Assembly: GCA_007258455.2 (NCBI GenBank)
Contig: VDFB02000002.1
Coordinates: 91,440 to 155,439, forward strand
Origin: Sequoia sempervirens
Taxonomy: Eukaryota; Streptophyta; Pinopsida; Cupressales; Cupressaceae
Length of the DNA: 64,000 nucleotides
Reading direction: 5' to 3'
In this document: piece by piece, positions 45,444-58,640 of the stretch
Layout of the letters: the number at the start of each line of letters is the position of its first letter
How positions within the stretch are numbered: position 1 is the stretch's first letter
Notes under the pieces: generated by a model
What the model was told of the DNA's origin: nothing
What the model saw: the letters and a program-made list of their open reading frames with translations, nothing else
Databases searched by the model: none
Position numbers and translations under genes: made by a program

Positions 45444-48400
45444 CTGGAACCATAGTCGCTAAAGTCAATTAGCTAAATTGGAGTAGCTAATTATGTCTAA
45501 TGCCCAAATCATAATCTACAGTTTATCTGAAGCTAGCTTTTTTATAGCTCAAATATGTAATGGTTCTAATCTGAATCAAATATCTGAAAGTTTCTAGACT
45601 TTGTAATTATCAGAAATTTTGGATGGTTTGCCTATTCAAACGCAATTATGCGCATTTTATATATATTAAAATATGTTTCAGTCTTATAGCCTTTTATAAG
45701 AAAAAGTCTCTAAAGGATGTGTCTCACAAAATGATGCAATATATATGTTTTTAATCATCAAAATTGTAGTTTATATCCTAGTATAAAGGGGTAAGAGGAG
45801 TATTATAACCAGTGCAAAGGATTATAGTGAAGTTCGATAGACTACAAGATAAATAAATTAAAGTATATACACATAATCATTCATCACATCTTATAATAAC
45901 GAGTACATACACATAATCATTTTATATTTGTAGTACATCAATATTAATATCTCAATACATGTTCACCTCTCATTTATATCCTTCTTACATATAATCCATC
46001 TCAACTATATTGTTATTGTATCTCTATCTCATATAGCTCTCATCTATCTTCTATATATTCACTCCTCATATCTTCTTATCTAATCTATCTAATATGCATA
46101 TTGTTACATATATGAATGTCTTCCTCTTCTTTGTTATGACCCTTAGGTTTTGTTGTATATTAGTAGTAATTTTTGCATTTAATTTTCAATGGCTTTATTC
46201 TTGGCAATCTTGCTCAATGTGTGTTTCTTTATGTTGCCAACCCATAGAGCTCTTATGGGTTTTCACCATTAGCCTCCATTAGGAAAGAAATTAAGGTTTT
46301 GATCCTAACGGGAGTCAAGTGGCTCTATCCTTCCAACACACTATTTGAATTTAGCCAATGATAATAAGGGTGAAGCATCAAGATCTCCTACAAGGTCACC
46401 CGTTTGAGTACTACTTTTAGTCAAGTGCATTGAATGATGGAGTCTCCCTACAAGACCAAGTCAACTTAGCTTGCTATCCCATGTGTACAATCTATAGCAA
46501 GTGTTGTGCCTTATGAATTTATCTTTATTTATTTCATTTGGCTCATCTAATGACATGTAGGGGGTTATTATTCATAATTTAAGATTTAACTGCATATATT
46601 TTTAGTCAAACTCATTCACCCATATTTCTTGAGTAGTAATACACACAAATTCATATCTCATGAGCATGAATGACTAAATTATCACTCATTACATCTGAGT
46701 AATTCTCATAGGGGTGAAGTATGATGAGTTATAAGAGGTCACCCATTTGTGCTTTGAGTGAAATAAATGTGGCTCAATTGGGGAATGTAATGGTACCATG
46801 ATGATCAATGGGGTAATAGATTAGATATATGTTTAAATTAATTTTATTTTGAATTCGAATGCATAAGATTACTTTCTTGAGCTATGACTATTAATATAAT
46901 AAACTAAAAATTATGTGTAAGTGTCCAGGTCTATTACCAATGGGAACCAAGGTCACATGGTAAACCTAATTGTGTTTAGCTAGTTAATCCAACCCTAATT
47001 CATATGGAAGAACTAAGGTCACGCGTGTTTTAGATTTTGTTATTGTAATGTGAATGTGTTTCTTAAGTGATGGGAAATTATTGTAATTTCTTATATGGAT
47101 TTAATGTTGTATGGTTTAAATTGTGTTAAAGGATCTTAGGTTGAAAAGAAAGGTCAATTAAGTGGTTAATTTTGAAGTACCTTTCTTAGGGGTTTTTAAA
47201 TGGTTTAAGTGATTATTTTTATTCCCTTTGGTCAATTTTAAGATTCTAGGTTATAGGACTATGGATTAAGGTCATTTTGGACTTTAGAAATTAATATAAA
47301 TTTTCTAACCTCCTAAAATTACCATTTTCAAATAGTGAAAATTTGTAAAGGTGGTTAGGATGATATTAAGTGAGGTGTCACCACCCCATCCAACCCTCTA
47401 GTTTGTTTTTGGGTTTTTGGGTATAGGATAAGGCTCTCCATTACTCACCATAGGTGAGGAAATTGATACCATATAAGAACCTAAAAAAATAAAGAATACT
47501 TAACAAGCGCAATGAATAATTTGAAATATGTATGAAGTCAACCAAATGTATTAGCCAAAAAGGCATGCATATAAAGGTGGGAGGAAGGCACTCGACTTCC
47601 ATGAAATGAGGGTAGGAATCCTCACTCATGTGGTGGTGGTAAGTTTCCTATAATGAACATAGCATGAGGTGTCAAAAGTGAGTTGACACCTCTAAAACCT
47701 CCTAACTAACTTGAAACCTCATGATAGCAAGTGTCAAGGGATGCCTAAATAGGCTTAAAGCTAAGTGTATGCAAAATATACACTAACAAATGATGGCCTC
47801 TCTTTTAAGGGAATATCCCAAGTGTACTTGGGAGCTTTCAAAAGGAGGTAGGTGTCACTAGGGTATGATTCCTAGGCTTAGAGTGAGATGTAATTGGGAT
47901 GTGACAAGTGTAACCTCCACATTTAAAGATGGAGGGATAAATTTTTAGAAAATTTTAAAGAAAAAATGTAAGTATTGAGAGAACAATGAGTGGAAGGTTA
48001 GCTAAGTTTGCAAAAGCTAGGAGGATTTGGGTGAGGAATTCATCAAGATTCACAAGCTTTGTTTGGAAAACCTCTAATTAAGGTATGATCCTAAACAATT
48101 TGTGAAATTTAAGTAGAAATTCATGAATGAATCTTTGTGTTATTAGTGTTTGTTCATGTGTGTGAAATTTTGTGCTCTATATGTTTTATTTTGGGTACTT
48201 GTTTTATGCGTTTTCTTTGGTGTGGATAGTATTGTTGGAAAAGCTCTCCAAATTGATTGAGAGAACCCTATGTATTTGTAGTAGACTTAATAGGTCCATT
48301 ATGGGGAAATTATTAGGGTAAGAGTACCCTTATTTGCATCTTGTGAATTTGGGATCTATGGAGATGTTGTGGGTTGCGAAGGAACAATGGAATGTACTAT

Positions 48401-48834
48401 TGTGATATATTATGAAAATAATTTTGACTAATTTTTATAATTATTTTGAAAATGACAATGTCCAAAAATCTCCTTCTTCCTGATTCTCTTGAGAGTGCCA
48501 TTATGTTGTGTTTACTTGGGTGTATTTAGGAAATCCTACTATGATTTAATGTGTTGTATTTTTATGATTTTTGTGTGTTGAGTGTCTAAATGTTTCTTGG
48601 TTTACCTTATAACCCCAAGCTTTGGGATGGACTAACTTCTAGTTGTATAGGTGGGAGGAGAGCTCCAATTTGGTGTTAGAAATAATTTTTTAATGTTGGA
48701 AATGTGTAGGTTGAGGTTATTGCTTGAAAGATTCACTCATTTTAGAAATCAATAATATTGTTCATTTTTTGTTACAATTATTTTATGAATAGTTTAGGAA
48801 GGTTTATAAGTCTCATTGCCTCATGGTTCTGTAG
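45444..48834. other. Spacer downstream of the second P450 copy
   Basis: Same as 30581-33971 apart from a few base changes (for example near 47815 and 47938). No gene seen. Confidence 0.45.
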
Positions 48835-51294
48835 TGTAGAAAAATGCATGCCCTTGCATTTTCACACTTGTTTGGGACCGCCTTGCTTTATTTATGCTTC
48901 TTATGGATTAATTGGTCATATTTTTCATCCACAAGCCTAATAAACTACATATTTTTATGGAAAATACCAAGAAACCTTAGAAGATAAATTATGATCATTT
49001 AATGTTTCTATCTGTGTGCCCCTAATTTGTGGACTGGGACTAAAACTCCACCTAGGACAACTTTTTCCTCCATGGGTCTTGGGACCCTTATTTTGAAATC
49101 ACCAAAATAGGTCCCTTTATGGAGTCTGTGCCCTGAGATTTGAGCCTTGGGACTAAGATGCCACCTAGGGTATTTTTTTCCTCAGCTTATTTTTGGGAAA
49201 CAATTTCAAATTATGGTGGTATTTAGCCTCCTTTAATTAATGACTTCACATGTTAGCTTGTTGTGGTGCAATTTCAGGATATTAAGCATGAATAAGTATA
49301 AATACAAGGTTCCTTCACTCATTTCAAATCAATACTTTTGTGAGAGCATTCCTAATTGCAAATTGGAGTCCACAAGAGAATTCAAGAGAAATTCACCAAG
49401 CATTTGAAGCCATCATCAAGATTCAAGCATCATGTCAAGGGTATAGTGCATCCATTCATATTGTTGAGCCAAGATTGTGGATGTAGCATTGAAGATCTAT
49501 TTGCAACCATTGTTCACATCATATCCAAGGATCCAAGATCTACATTCTTCATGGCCACTACAAGGTAGATTACATATTTTCTTCACAATACCTCATACAA
49601 GGTGATATCATTTACATATTTCATGTTTCATGATTCATTTCATCATTTGGTTTAATTACCTACAAGGGGTTTGACCAAGGAAACCCCTATTCCCTAACAA
49701 TCAAAAAGTTTTTCCCTCTTATGTGTTTGTATTTGTAGATCAAGGTTGAAGACTTGAAGATCATTCATAGTGCAAGATTGAAAAGTTGTAAAGGTTGCAT
49801 TGCCAAAGTTGTCATCTTCATGAAAACTAACCTATAGGTTAGATCTGGAAGTTTTAGGACCTCAGATCTAGAGAGAAGAAAGTGCAAACATCAACCCTTA
49901 GGACCACATTTGGAGACTTTAGAAATTCAAAAAACTCTAATATGCCATCTTGGGTGTCTTAGAAATTCCTCTGGATCTTGTTCTGACATCCAAAGACTCT
50001 ACATCTGCCCCAAAAAATAGCAATGGGACTAATACGCCATCTTGGGCATCTTAGTCCTCCCAAGCATATTTTGATAGCATTTTTACATTTTTGAAATCCT
50101 CATTACATCTCCATACTTTCGAGGTACATTTACCCTAACCTAGTGTACCTTAATTTCATCATTTGCACTCATTATTTGGCTTACATTACTTGGTTTTGTG
50201 AGTTGAATGTTAAAGTTCCTTTTCCAAGTTTTTGCTTGGTGGTGAACCCCTTCGAACTGAAAGAACCTCCTCCTAGGACCCTCCTAATTGTGAATTGACT
50301 CGCATTGAGAGGTTGTTAGTCAATCCTATTGGGACTCCTAGGACATTAGTGAATGATTGGTTAAAAAGTGTGATACCATTAGGTACCCATTTTCTTTTCA
50401 TTATTTTGGTGAAGGAAAATTTTAAGCATTCATTTCTGATTTAGAGTCCATTAAAGCCCTAGATCTAGGTTGCATTCATTCTTGCATTGCATCTTGCATT
50501 GGTAAAAGTACATCTAGGGTTTCTCATCTTTAGTGAAACTTGTATTTAGGGTTTCTCATATTTGCATTAGTGAGACTACATATAGGTTGCATTTTGGCTT
50601 TCTTGCATCATTCTATCTCATTGAAAAAATAAAAATTGTATTGTTATTCATCCTAATTGCATTTAGGAACATTGTTCTTGCATCCAAAATTTCATTCACT
50701 TTTGCATCCAATTTCTTGTCAATAATCACTTTTTCTTGCATTCATTCGCACAATTTTTTGTTTCCAAACATCAAGTCCCTAGGTAGGCAATCTAGGAACA
50801 CTATTAAAAACTCAAAATTTTCTATTTTTCTAACAAAAACCTCCACTGGCACAAAAGCGCCCTTATTGGAATCTTAGTCCTTCTGTAGGTTTCTGGCTTA
50901 GCACCCTGTCACAGTTGTCTGCTCTCTTTTCCACTTTTTGGACCCTCCAAACTCCTTTAGTAGGACTAAAATTCCCTTACTGGAGTCTTATTCCCTATTG
51001 GGCTTTGAAGTTATAATTTTCAAGGTCTAAATCTACTTTTATGTGCTTCCTAAGCCTCGTAGTAACATATAATATAAGTCTGGAAAGTTTTAGGAACATA
51101 TATTTTAAGCATCTAGGTCAAAAACATCAATTTAGGGCATTCATTTTTGCAATCATTTCAAGCATCATTAGATCTACAAATGCTCACATTTCTAAAACTT
51201 TGCATAGTATGGATAAAATTACTTTTCACTTTTCCATATACAATGTTTACATTCATAAAATATTGCATAAGTTTGATAAAAATGCTTTTCATTT

Positions 51295-52167
51295 TTGGAT
51301 ATACATTGTATTTTTAAATTTTTGCATACATTAGATAAAAGTGTTTTGCATCTTTGGATACACATTGTTTACATTATCAAAGCATTGCATGAGATGGTTA
51401 AAATTGATTTCAAATTTTTTCAAACAATGTTAGTACCTTACCTTTCTAGGCATGCTAAGAAAAAGTTCATATCCCCTCCCTATGAGAGTGTTTTAGTGAA
51501 AGAGACCTTGGACAATTCTAATGATCATATTTGTTCTTCTCCCAATATCTCTCCTATTTGTGAAGAAGATATTTTGGTGTTAGAAGAACCAATCAATGAG
51601 TGTTTTGAGAGTCCTAGCTTTTTCTCTCCTATTACCTCTCTTAGTGAACAAGACATTGGTGAACAAGACAACACAACCATAGATAATCATGAAACTAACA
51701 TTTGTTCTTTTCCTAGTATCTCTCCTAGTGGTAAAGAAGATACTTTGATATTAGAAAACACAATCAATGAAGGTCATGAGAATCTTAGTTATCCCTCTAC
51801 ACCTAGGGAAACCCATATTGAGCAAGACAATTCAATCATTGATCATTCCCCTACTTGCAATGAAGTCATTTTAGAAGAACCTACCTTTGAGTGTCATGAA
51901 CATTTAGTTTGTGGCTCTCCTAAAAACTCTCCTCCTAGGGAGGATATCATGGTGCAAGAAAATCTAAACATTGACACATGTAATGGGGCTTCCTTAAGTG
52001 AAGTGATAGTAGCTTCTTCTTCACTAAGATATCATGAAAATAAAGACAATATTGTTGAGGTTCTAACAACACAAATTGGATCTCCTTTAATTAGTGAGCT
52101 TCCTAAGTCACCTCCCATTAACGAATCACATAAGAAAATAAGATGTTTCTTAAAAGCTACGATGTAA
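51295..52167 (+). CDS. Repeat-bearing acidic protein of unknown function, second copy
   Basis: 290 codons, collinear with 36432-37304. Differs by Glu-to-Asp near residue 73 (TLDNSN) and Ala-to-Glu near residue 247 (YHENK). The same three diverged acidic repeat units and unknown function. Confidence 0.55.
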   Translation: MDIHCIFKFLHTLDKSVLHLWIHIVYIIKALHEMVKIDFKFFQTMLVPYLSRHAKKKFISPPYESVLVKETLDNSNDHICSSPNISPICEEDILVLEEPINECFESPSFFSPITSLSEQDIGEQDNTTIDNHETNICSFPSISPSGKEDTLILENTINEGHENLSYPSTPRETHIEQDNSIIDHSPTCNEVILEEPTFECHEHLVCGSPKNSPPREDIMVQENLNIDTCNGASLSEVIVASSSLRYHENKDNIVEVLTTQIGSPLISELPKSPPINESHKKIRCFLKATM

Positions 52168-52422
52168 TCTAACAATGTTTTGTAGCCACCAAGATATAGT
52201 ACAATTGCTCAAACATGTAGGGGACCACAAATAGCTCCCATAACATCACCATCACCTCATATTTTTCCTAGTTTGCCTCATTCACCTTTTCATAATATAG
52301 TTAAAGATCTTAAGAAGACCCCTGCTAATATATCCATATGACAACTTATTGAACTATCACCTACATACAAGTGCCTATTTCAAGAAATTTTATAAGTAAA
52401 ACAGGAGAAGATACAAGCTTCT

Positions 52423-52911
52423 ATGAAATTTAATAATGTAACATCCTCCTTTCATCATACACAAGTCACACAATTAGAAATCACATTCCCTAAACATGAA
52501 TTTCCCTCACTTGAGACTCAAAATAAGAATGAAGCCTTAATGATAAATGTGATCATTAATGAAACTATAGTTAGGCACACTCTCATAAACAATGGAGCAG
52601 AAATTAATGTTTTTAGCATGGACCTCCTAGACAAAATTGGTGTGGGAAAGAGACTTATTCAACTTAATGATGTTCATATTCATGGCTTTGACAATGTTAA
52701 TAGGAAACCACTAGGGATGATAACATTACCTATTGAGGTTGGACCTATAGTGTTTCCTACCCCTATCCATATCATGCAAGGACCCATTTCATACAAGATT
52801 CTCCTAGGGAGACCATGGATTCATGCTATGAAAGGAGTCCCATCTACTCTCCACTATACAATGAAATTTGAGTACAACAAAAAGATATATAGGGTTGAAG
52901 CAGATGAGTGA
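52423..52911 (+). CDS. Retropepsin-like protease, second copy, catalytic Asp replaced
   Basis: 162 codons, the same as 37560-38048 except Tyr for Cys near residue 145 (STLHYTMKF). Carries the same INNGAEIN loop with Asn in place of the catalytic Asp. Confidence 0.8.
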   Translation: MKFNNVTSSFHHTQVTQLEITFPKHEFPSLETQNKNEALMINVIINETIVRHTLINNGAEINVFSMDLLDKIGVGKRLIQLNDVHIHGFDNVNRKPLGMITLPIEVGPIVFPTPIHIMQGPISYKILLGRPWIHAMKGVPSTLHYTMKFEYNKKIYRVEADE

Positions 52912-55900
52912 AGCTGTGAATCACATAATCACAACATTTCAAGCTATCATAATACTTTCATTCCAAAATCAAAAGTTGAACCTATACAAGTTGATGCTAA
53001 TCATTCACGTACAATAAACCTCTTTAGTGATAATTTGAGGTCATTAGATTTTACGCCTCCTTTCAATAGATAATCCAAAATCTCACCCTCAAAATCCAAA
53101 GGGTCATATACCAATGATTCATTTTTAGATATGAGTTCTAATGATGATTGGGGTTTTACACCTCCCTTTATAGGAGGGTGCAAAGTATCACAATCTAAAA
53201 TAAAACAACCTTGTGTTTCATTCACTCAAATTAATTCTACAACATTACCCCATGGTGGTGATGGGGGCTATATAACTGCCATCCCTCATGAAGGAACGTC
53301 ACAAAACTTTAAAATGGATTTGTGTTGTCATGAAGAAGCTAATTCTTCTCAAAAGCATAAACCCCCTTCATATTACTTGGAAGATTGTTATGGTATCAGA
53401 TATAATTTGGGCTCCTACACATGGAAACAATGAACACACAAAGAAAACTGACATACCATACTCCTTCAATAAAGATCTAGGTTTACCACCTTTATCTCCA
53501 CTTTCATCTAAAGCCCTGTCATTTAGTGTGTGTACGAAATCTTGCACAAATAAAGGAACACCTTCTACTATTGACCAAGAGAGCATCTTGGTGATACTAC
53601 TCCAAGATCTTTTGATATCCCTTCCTCCAAAAGCCTGAAATAAATTTTACTACAGGAGTTCATTCTATGCATATCACATAGTTTATGGTCATTCTACTAA
53701 TGGATGTAAGGCTTTAAACAAAAAAAATTCAACATCTCAAGGAGTGTGGTGCTCTTCCTTGTGTTGTAGCACCTAGTTCCTCTAATGATACTTACTTTCA
53801 TCCTATTTGGCTCACCCTTGTCTTGCACTAAGTGGGGGCAAGGGGTTAGGTAGCCTTGTCCTCATATGTCATTTTTCATTGTCTCTTTTGGCTAGTTGAC
53901 CACCTTCCCAATATATGTACGAGTAAGATTGGGATGTGGAGGACATGCCTTAAGTTGGCTCACATGCGACATACCCTATTTTCCTTTTCATTTTGGCTAC
54001 TTTAAAGTAATTTCTCACAGCATGGTGTTAGCAATTTCTTTAAAGTGGGGGCATACATTGGCATTATTTTGGCATGGTTTTATTTGCATGTTTTTTCATG
54101 TTCCTTGCACAATTTTTCTTTCTTCTTGCAATGTGATTCTTTCTTGGTTGTTTCATTGGGTTTGATTTCCTCTGAGAGCATGATATTTCTTTGACTTGTC
54201 CTCACTTGGAGACATTAGGCACAATGTTCCCTAACAAGAGACCTTGCACAGACTAAGAAAAATCTCTTCAAACATCTCTCTCTTTCTTGTTGTGTTGTGT
54301 TTTCTTTTTGTACCTTATTAAAGTCATGGATGTATGGATTTGATATGGTCCCCTAGGGCTCACCTAGTGAACAACTAGCTTCACTATCCCTTGGTCATGG
54401 GGGTATGAATTTGATATGGATCTCTTGGGGCTCACCTAGTGGACAACTAGTTCCCACTAGCCCTTGTGAGCGTGCATTTTGTTTGCATAGTGGACAATGC
54501 ATTCCACTGCATTGGATGGCCAATCAAAGCTTGATCCTTTGCATTTTTCCTTTTTCATTTTTCCTTTTTCCTTTGTCTGTCCTTGATGGTCTATGTTGAC
54601 GATCTGATTATGGCTTCATATATCATCTGCAAGTGTGTTCCTTTGTGCTTATGTTGGTTTTCCATAGGATCTCGACCTTGGGGGCTTGATCATTTCTCTT
54701 GATCATTTTCATCCTATCTTAATAGAATTTGTACATTGGAACCCCTCTTGATTATTTGGTTGGCTACTTTAGTGTGATTTTGAAGCAAGTCCATCCTCTC
54801 ACTAAAGTGGGGGCTAAATATAGTGTAGAAAAATTCATACCCTTACATTTACACACTTGTTTGGGCCTGTCTTGCTTTATTTGTGCTTCTTTATGGCTTA
54901 GTGAGCCCTATTTTGCATCCACAAGCCTAATAAACTATATACTTTTGTGGAAAATCTTGAAAAACATAAAAATATAAATGATCATTTAATGTTTCTATCC
55001 ATGTCCCCGATTTATGGACTGGGACTAAAATGCCACCTAGGGAGTCTTTGTCCTCCATGGGTCTTGGGACCCTGATTTTGAAACCACCAAAATAGATCCC
55101 TTTTTGGAGTCTTGCCCCAATATTTGAGCCTTGGGACTAAGACACCACCTAGGAAATTTTTGTCCTCCTAGGCTTACTTTTGGGACCCAATTTCAAATTA
55201 TGGTGGCATTTAGCCTCCTTTAATTAATGACTTCACATTTTGGCTTGTTGTGGTGTAATTTCAGGATATTAAGTATGAATAAGTATAAAAAAAAGGTTCC
55301 TTCACTCATTTCAAATCAATACTTTTGTGAGAGAATTCATAATTGCAAATTGGGGTCCATAAGAGCATTCAAGCGCAATTCACCAAGCATCTAGAGCCAT
55401 CATCAAGATTCAAGCATCATGACAAAGGTTTAGTGCATCCATTCATGGTGTTGAGCCAAGATTGTGGATGTAGCATTGAATATCTATTTGAAACCATTGT
55501 TCACATCATATACAAATATCCAAGATCTACATTCTTCATGGCCACTACATGATAGATTACATATTTTCTTCACAATATCTCATACAAGGTGATATCATTT
55601 ACATATTTCATGTTACATGCTTCATTTCATCATTTGGATTAATTACCTACAAGGGATTTTCTGCAAACCCCTATTCCCTAACAATCAACAAGTTTTATCC
55701 TCTTGTGTGTTTGTATTTGCATTTCTAAGTTGAATACTTGAAGACCATTTGGAGTGCAAGATTGAAAAGTTGCAATGGTTGCATTGCCAAAGTTGTCATC
55801 TTCATGGAAGCTCACCTACAGGTTAGATTTGGAAGTTTTAGGACCAAAGATCTGGAGAGAGGCAAGTACAGACATCAACCCTTAGTACCACATTCAGATA

Positions 55901-56500
55901 CTTTAGAAATTTAGAATGAGACTAATTATACATCACCTTGGTCACCTTAGTCCCCCACAAGGTAATTTTCAAAAAATCTTTAGGATTTTGTTTCGGCATC
56001 CAAAAACTCCACATCTACCCCAAAAAACAATAATGGGACTAATATTCCATCTTGGGAATCTTAGTGCTCCCAAGCATATTTTAACAACATTTTTGCATTT
56101 CCAAGATCCTCATTACATCTCTAGACTTCCCAAGTAATATACCCTATCTTGGTGTAGCTTAATTTCATCATTTGCACTCATTATTTGTCTTACATTAAGT
56201 TAGGTTTTGTGAGTTGAATGTTAAAGTGTCTTTTCCAAGCTTTTTCTTGGTAGTGAACCCCTTAGAACTCAAAGAACCCCTTCCTATGTCCTTCCTAACT
56301 ATGAATTGGTTCATCTTGTGAGGTTGTTAGTCAATCCAATTGGGACTCCTAGGGCATTATTGAATGATTGAATGGGAAAAGTGTGATAGCATTAGCTCAC
56401 CATTTTTATTTTCATCAAGTCCAAATCATGTATATTAACTTACACCTATGTAATAAAAATGACAGATAATATATTCTTTTAAATATGTATGTTATGGAAA

Positions 56501-57228
56501 GGATGTTTGTAGGATCATGGTGGGCCAAAAAGTGGTGATATCATGGGTATGTGGATGACGACTTTTTTTTACCCAAAATTGATGAAACGAAAAGGGTTTT
56601 TAAAGGAGATTCTTAGCTTTCCACCAATATAAATTATGCTTTACTTTGAATTTAATAAATAATTATTATTCATTTTTATTTGAATTACGACTAAAGTCTT
56701 GATTGATAGGCTAATTGAAAAACATCTATAGCTTTCAACGATATTGAACATTTTTTGAATCTGAAACATGCATCACATTATATGCTTTGTATACTATAGG
56801 ATTAAAAAAATTGAATTTCATGAAGTTTTGACAAAGTTATGGTGGTGGACATACGATTTTTATATTTTTAAAAGTTTTAATAAAAAAATCATAATTAATT
56901 ATGTACTTGGAAAAAACTACAAAAAAATATGCATCACATTGGGACATGAGTCCTCTACTTATAGCTAAAATCTTATAAAAATATTATCATTTTATTGTGG
57001 TTAGGGTGGTCAAATAGTACTTTTACCATTACAAATTTTTATTTTTTTTAAATAACCTAGTAGTTTAGAAACTAAATTCAATTTGCTACATATTCTATTC
57101 TTACAAACTTTTGAAATAATAATATAGATAAATTATTCAAATTTTATGTCAAGTTGCCTAACTCTAATTTTTCTAATTTTTTCACTTAAGGGCCTATTTT
57201 TTTTTTCCATCATGATACTACACATACC
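56501..57228. mobile_element. Inverted-repeat DNA transposon, copy 3b (about 728 bp)
   Basis: Left end GGATGTTTGTAGGATCATGG (damaged), right end CATGATACTACACATACC. The interior aligns with the copies at 7248 and 26574. No clear target duplication (AAA on both sides at most). Confidence 0.8.
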
Positions 57229-57563
57229 AAATAAGTTCCAAAATGTGGAAAATGCTTACTAATTGTTAATTCCTTTTTCATTATTGTATTAGAATAAAAA
57301 TTAACTTGGTTATTTTTTAAAAGAGTTGTAGAAAACCTTAGGAATGAATATATTATAGTACTATGATTTATTTTGGAAAATAAATTTGGAAATTAAATTT
57401 TATATATTTATTCTTTTAAAATTTTAAGTAGTTTGAATAGTAGGAATATATTAGAGAATGCCAAAAAAATTAGAAAAATATGCTTGTAAATGTTTGTTTC
57501 TCTAATATAAACTCTTGTTGGTTAATTTATAAAAGCAAATATATATATATGTGTGTGTGTGTT

Positions 57564-57565
<2 letters not shown>
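57229..57565. other. AT-rich spacer
   Basis: Nothing recognised. Confidence 0.4.

Positions 57566-57658
<93 letters not shown>
57566..57658. repeat. (TA)n microsatellite
   Basis: About 46 uninterrupted TA units preceded by a short GT run (57551-57561). Open frames here encode only I-Y alternation and are not genes. Confidence 0.97.
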
Positions 57659-57660
<2 letters not shown>

Positions 57661-57948
57661 ACATAGGTTTAAAAATGTGATTATATATATAATATTTTTT
57701 ATATATACACCTATATATAAATTTATTGTTTACATATTCATATATAAAATTTATTCGTTATGTGTGTACATAACATATATGTTCTCTAATAGATAGTGTT
57801 ATATATAAATATATGTATATATATACATAAATATAATTATATACATTTGAATTAATTAAAAAAATGAGTAATAATATTATGAAGAAAGTTAATTTTTTTA
57901 AAGAGCATTATATATATTATATATATTTCTTGGTAAGTGTGTTACCAA

Positions 57949-58640
57949 GGTTTTTGTCGAAATCGTTTCATCCTACAAAAACTCTAATTTGGGTTTTCGA
58001 TCTTTTAAATGGTTTCCAAAGAACCCCATCAGGTTCTGACTTGGTTGTCAAAACATCATGTTATGCCACCATTTTCATGTTAAAGCTTAGAAATTCCTTT
58101 CTTTTCAGTTCCATTCAAGGTTCTTGAAACTTTATTAGGATCCCAAATGGTTTTCACAACCTCACTAAAAGACGATATTAAATGAAATAAGTTGGGTACT
58201 TGAGCATATTGCAAGATTTCATAAGATCTTATAGGTTTTGAAACCTATGTCGAGTCCCAGCAAGGTTTCAAAACATGTGTCAAGTTCCAAACAAGTTTTG
58301 GAAACCTCATTGGTACTTGACCAAACACTTTCATCCAAGATTTGAGCTCACATAATTCGGAATTTTAGCTTCAAATATGGGTTTTCTAAATTTTTGAGCA
58401 ATATGAAGATAAAATGATTATCTCAGAGTTTAATCGAGATTTTAAAACTCTTGTTGAAGCTCAACATAGTTTGGAAAACACCTATTAAGGCCAAAGAAAT
58501 TCATGTTATAAAGATAGAATTTTCCAAAAGGTGTTTTAATAAGAAATTTTGGGTGATAATCAAGGTTTGAAACCTCTATCAGAGCCTGATAGGGTTCTCA
58601 AAACCCATGGGTTTTTTGGATGAGCTTTCATAACCATTCA
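57949..58640. repeat. Degenerate ~33-bp repeat with AAGGTTT...AAACCT theme
   Basis: Clear successive units begin near 58226, 58260 and 58292 (AGGTTTTGAAACC, AAGGTTTCAAAAC, AAGTTTTGGAAACC, each followed by a TCRAGTYCCA-like or ACTTGACC phrase). Weaker ones lie near 57949, 58010, 58117, 58440, 58563 and 58592. Units contain a small inverted repeat (AGGTTTTGAAACCT). Confidence 0.5.

Larger units (their letters stand above)
48835..56391 (+). mobile_element. Second copy of the 7.6-kb non-autonomous LTR element
   Basis: 5' LTR 48835-50378 (TATAAATA at 49297-49304), polypurine tract 54804-54813, 3' LTR 54824-56391 without the 73-bp tandem duplication. Interior as in the first copy. Confidence 0.85.
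42324..57005 (+). repeat. Second copy of the 14.76-kb near-identical duplication
   Basis: Begins at the first base after the gap with the sequence found at 27461, and stays collinear to the point matching the last base before the gap (42223). Counterparts of every feature from 27461 to 42223 follow at +14,863 (or +14,790 and +14,781 after the two length differences). Confidence 0.97.

Noticed and set aside
53001..53225. 74-codon minus-strand frame (and its twin at 38138)
   Set aside because: Antisense to the protein-like sequence that continues from the protease frame; no domain of its own.
57480..57796. Open frames of alternating Ile and Tyr
   Set aside because: Direct translation of the (TA)n microsatellite.
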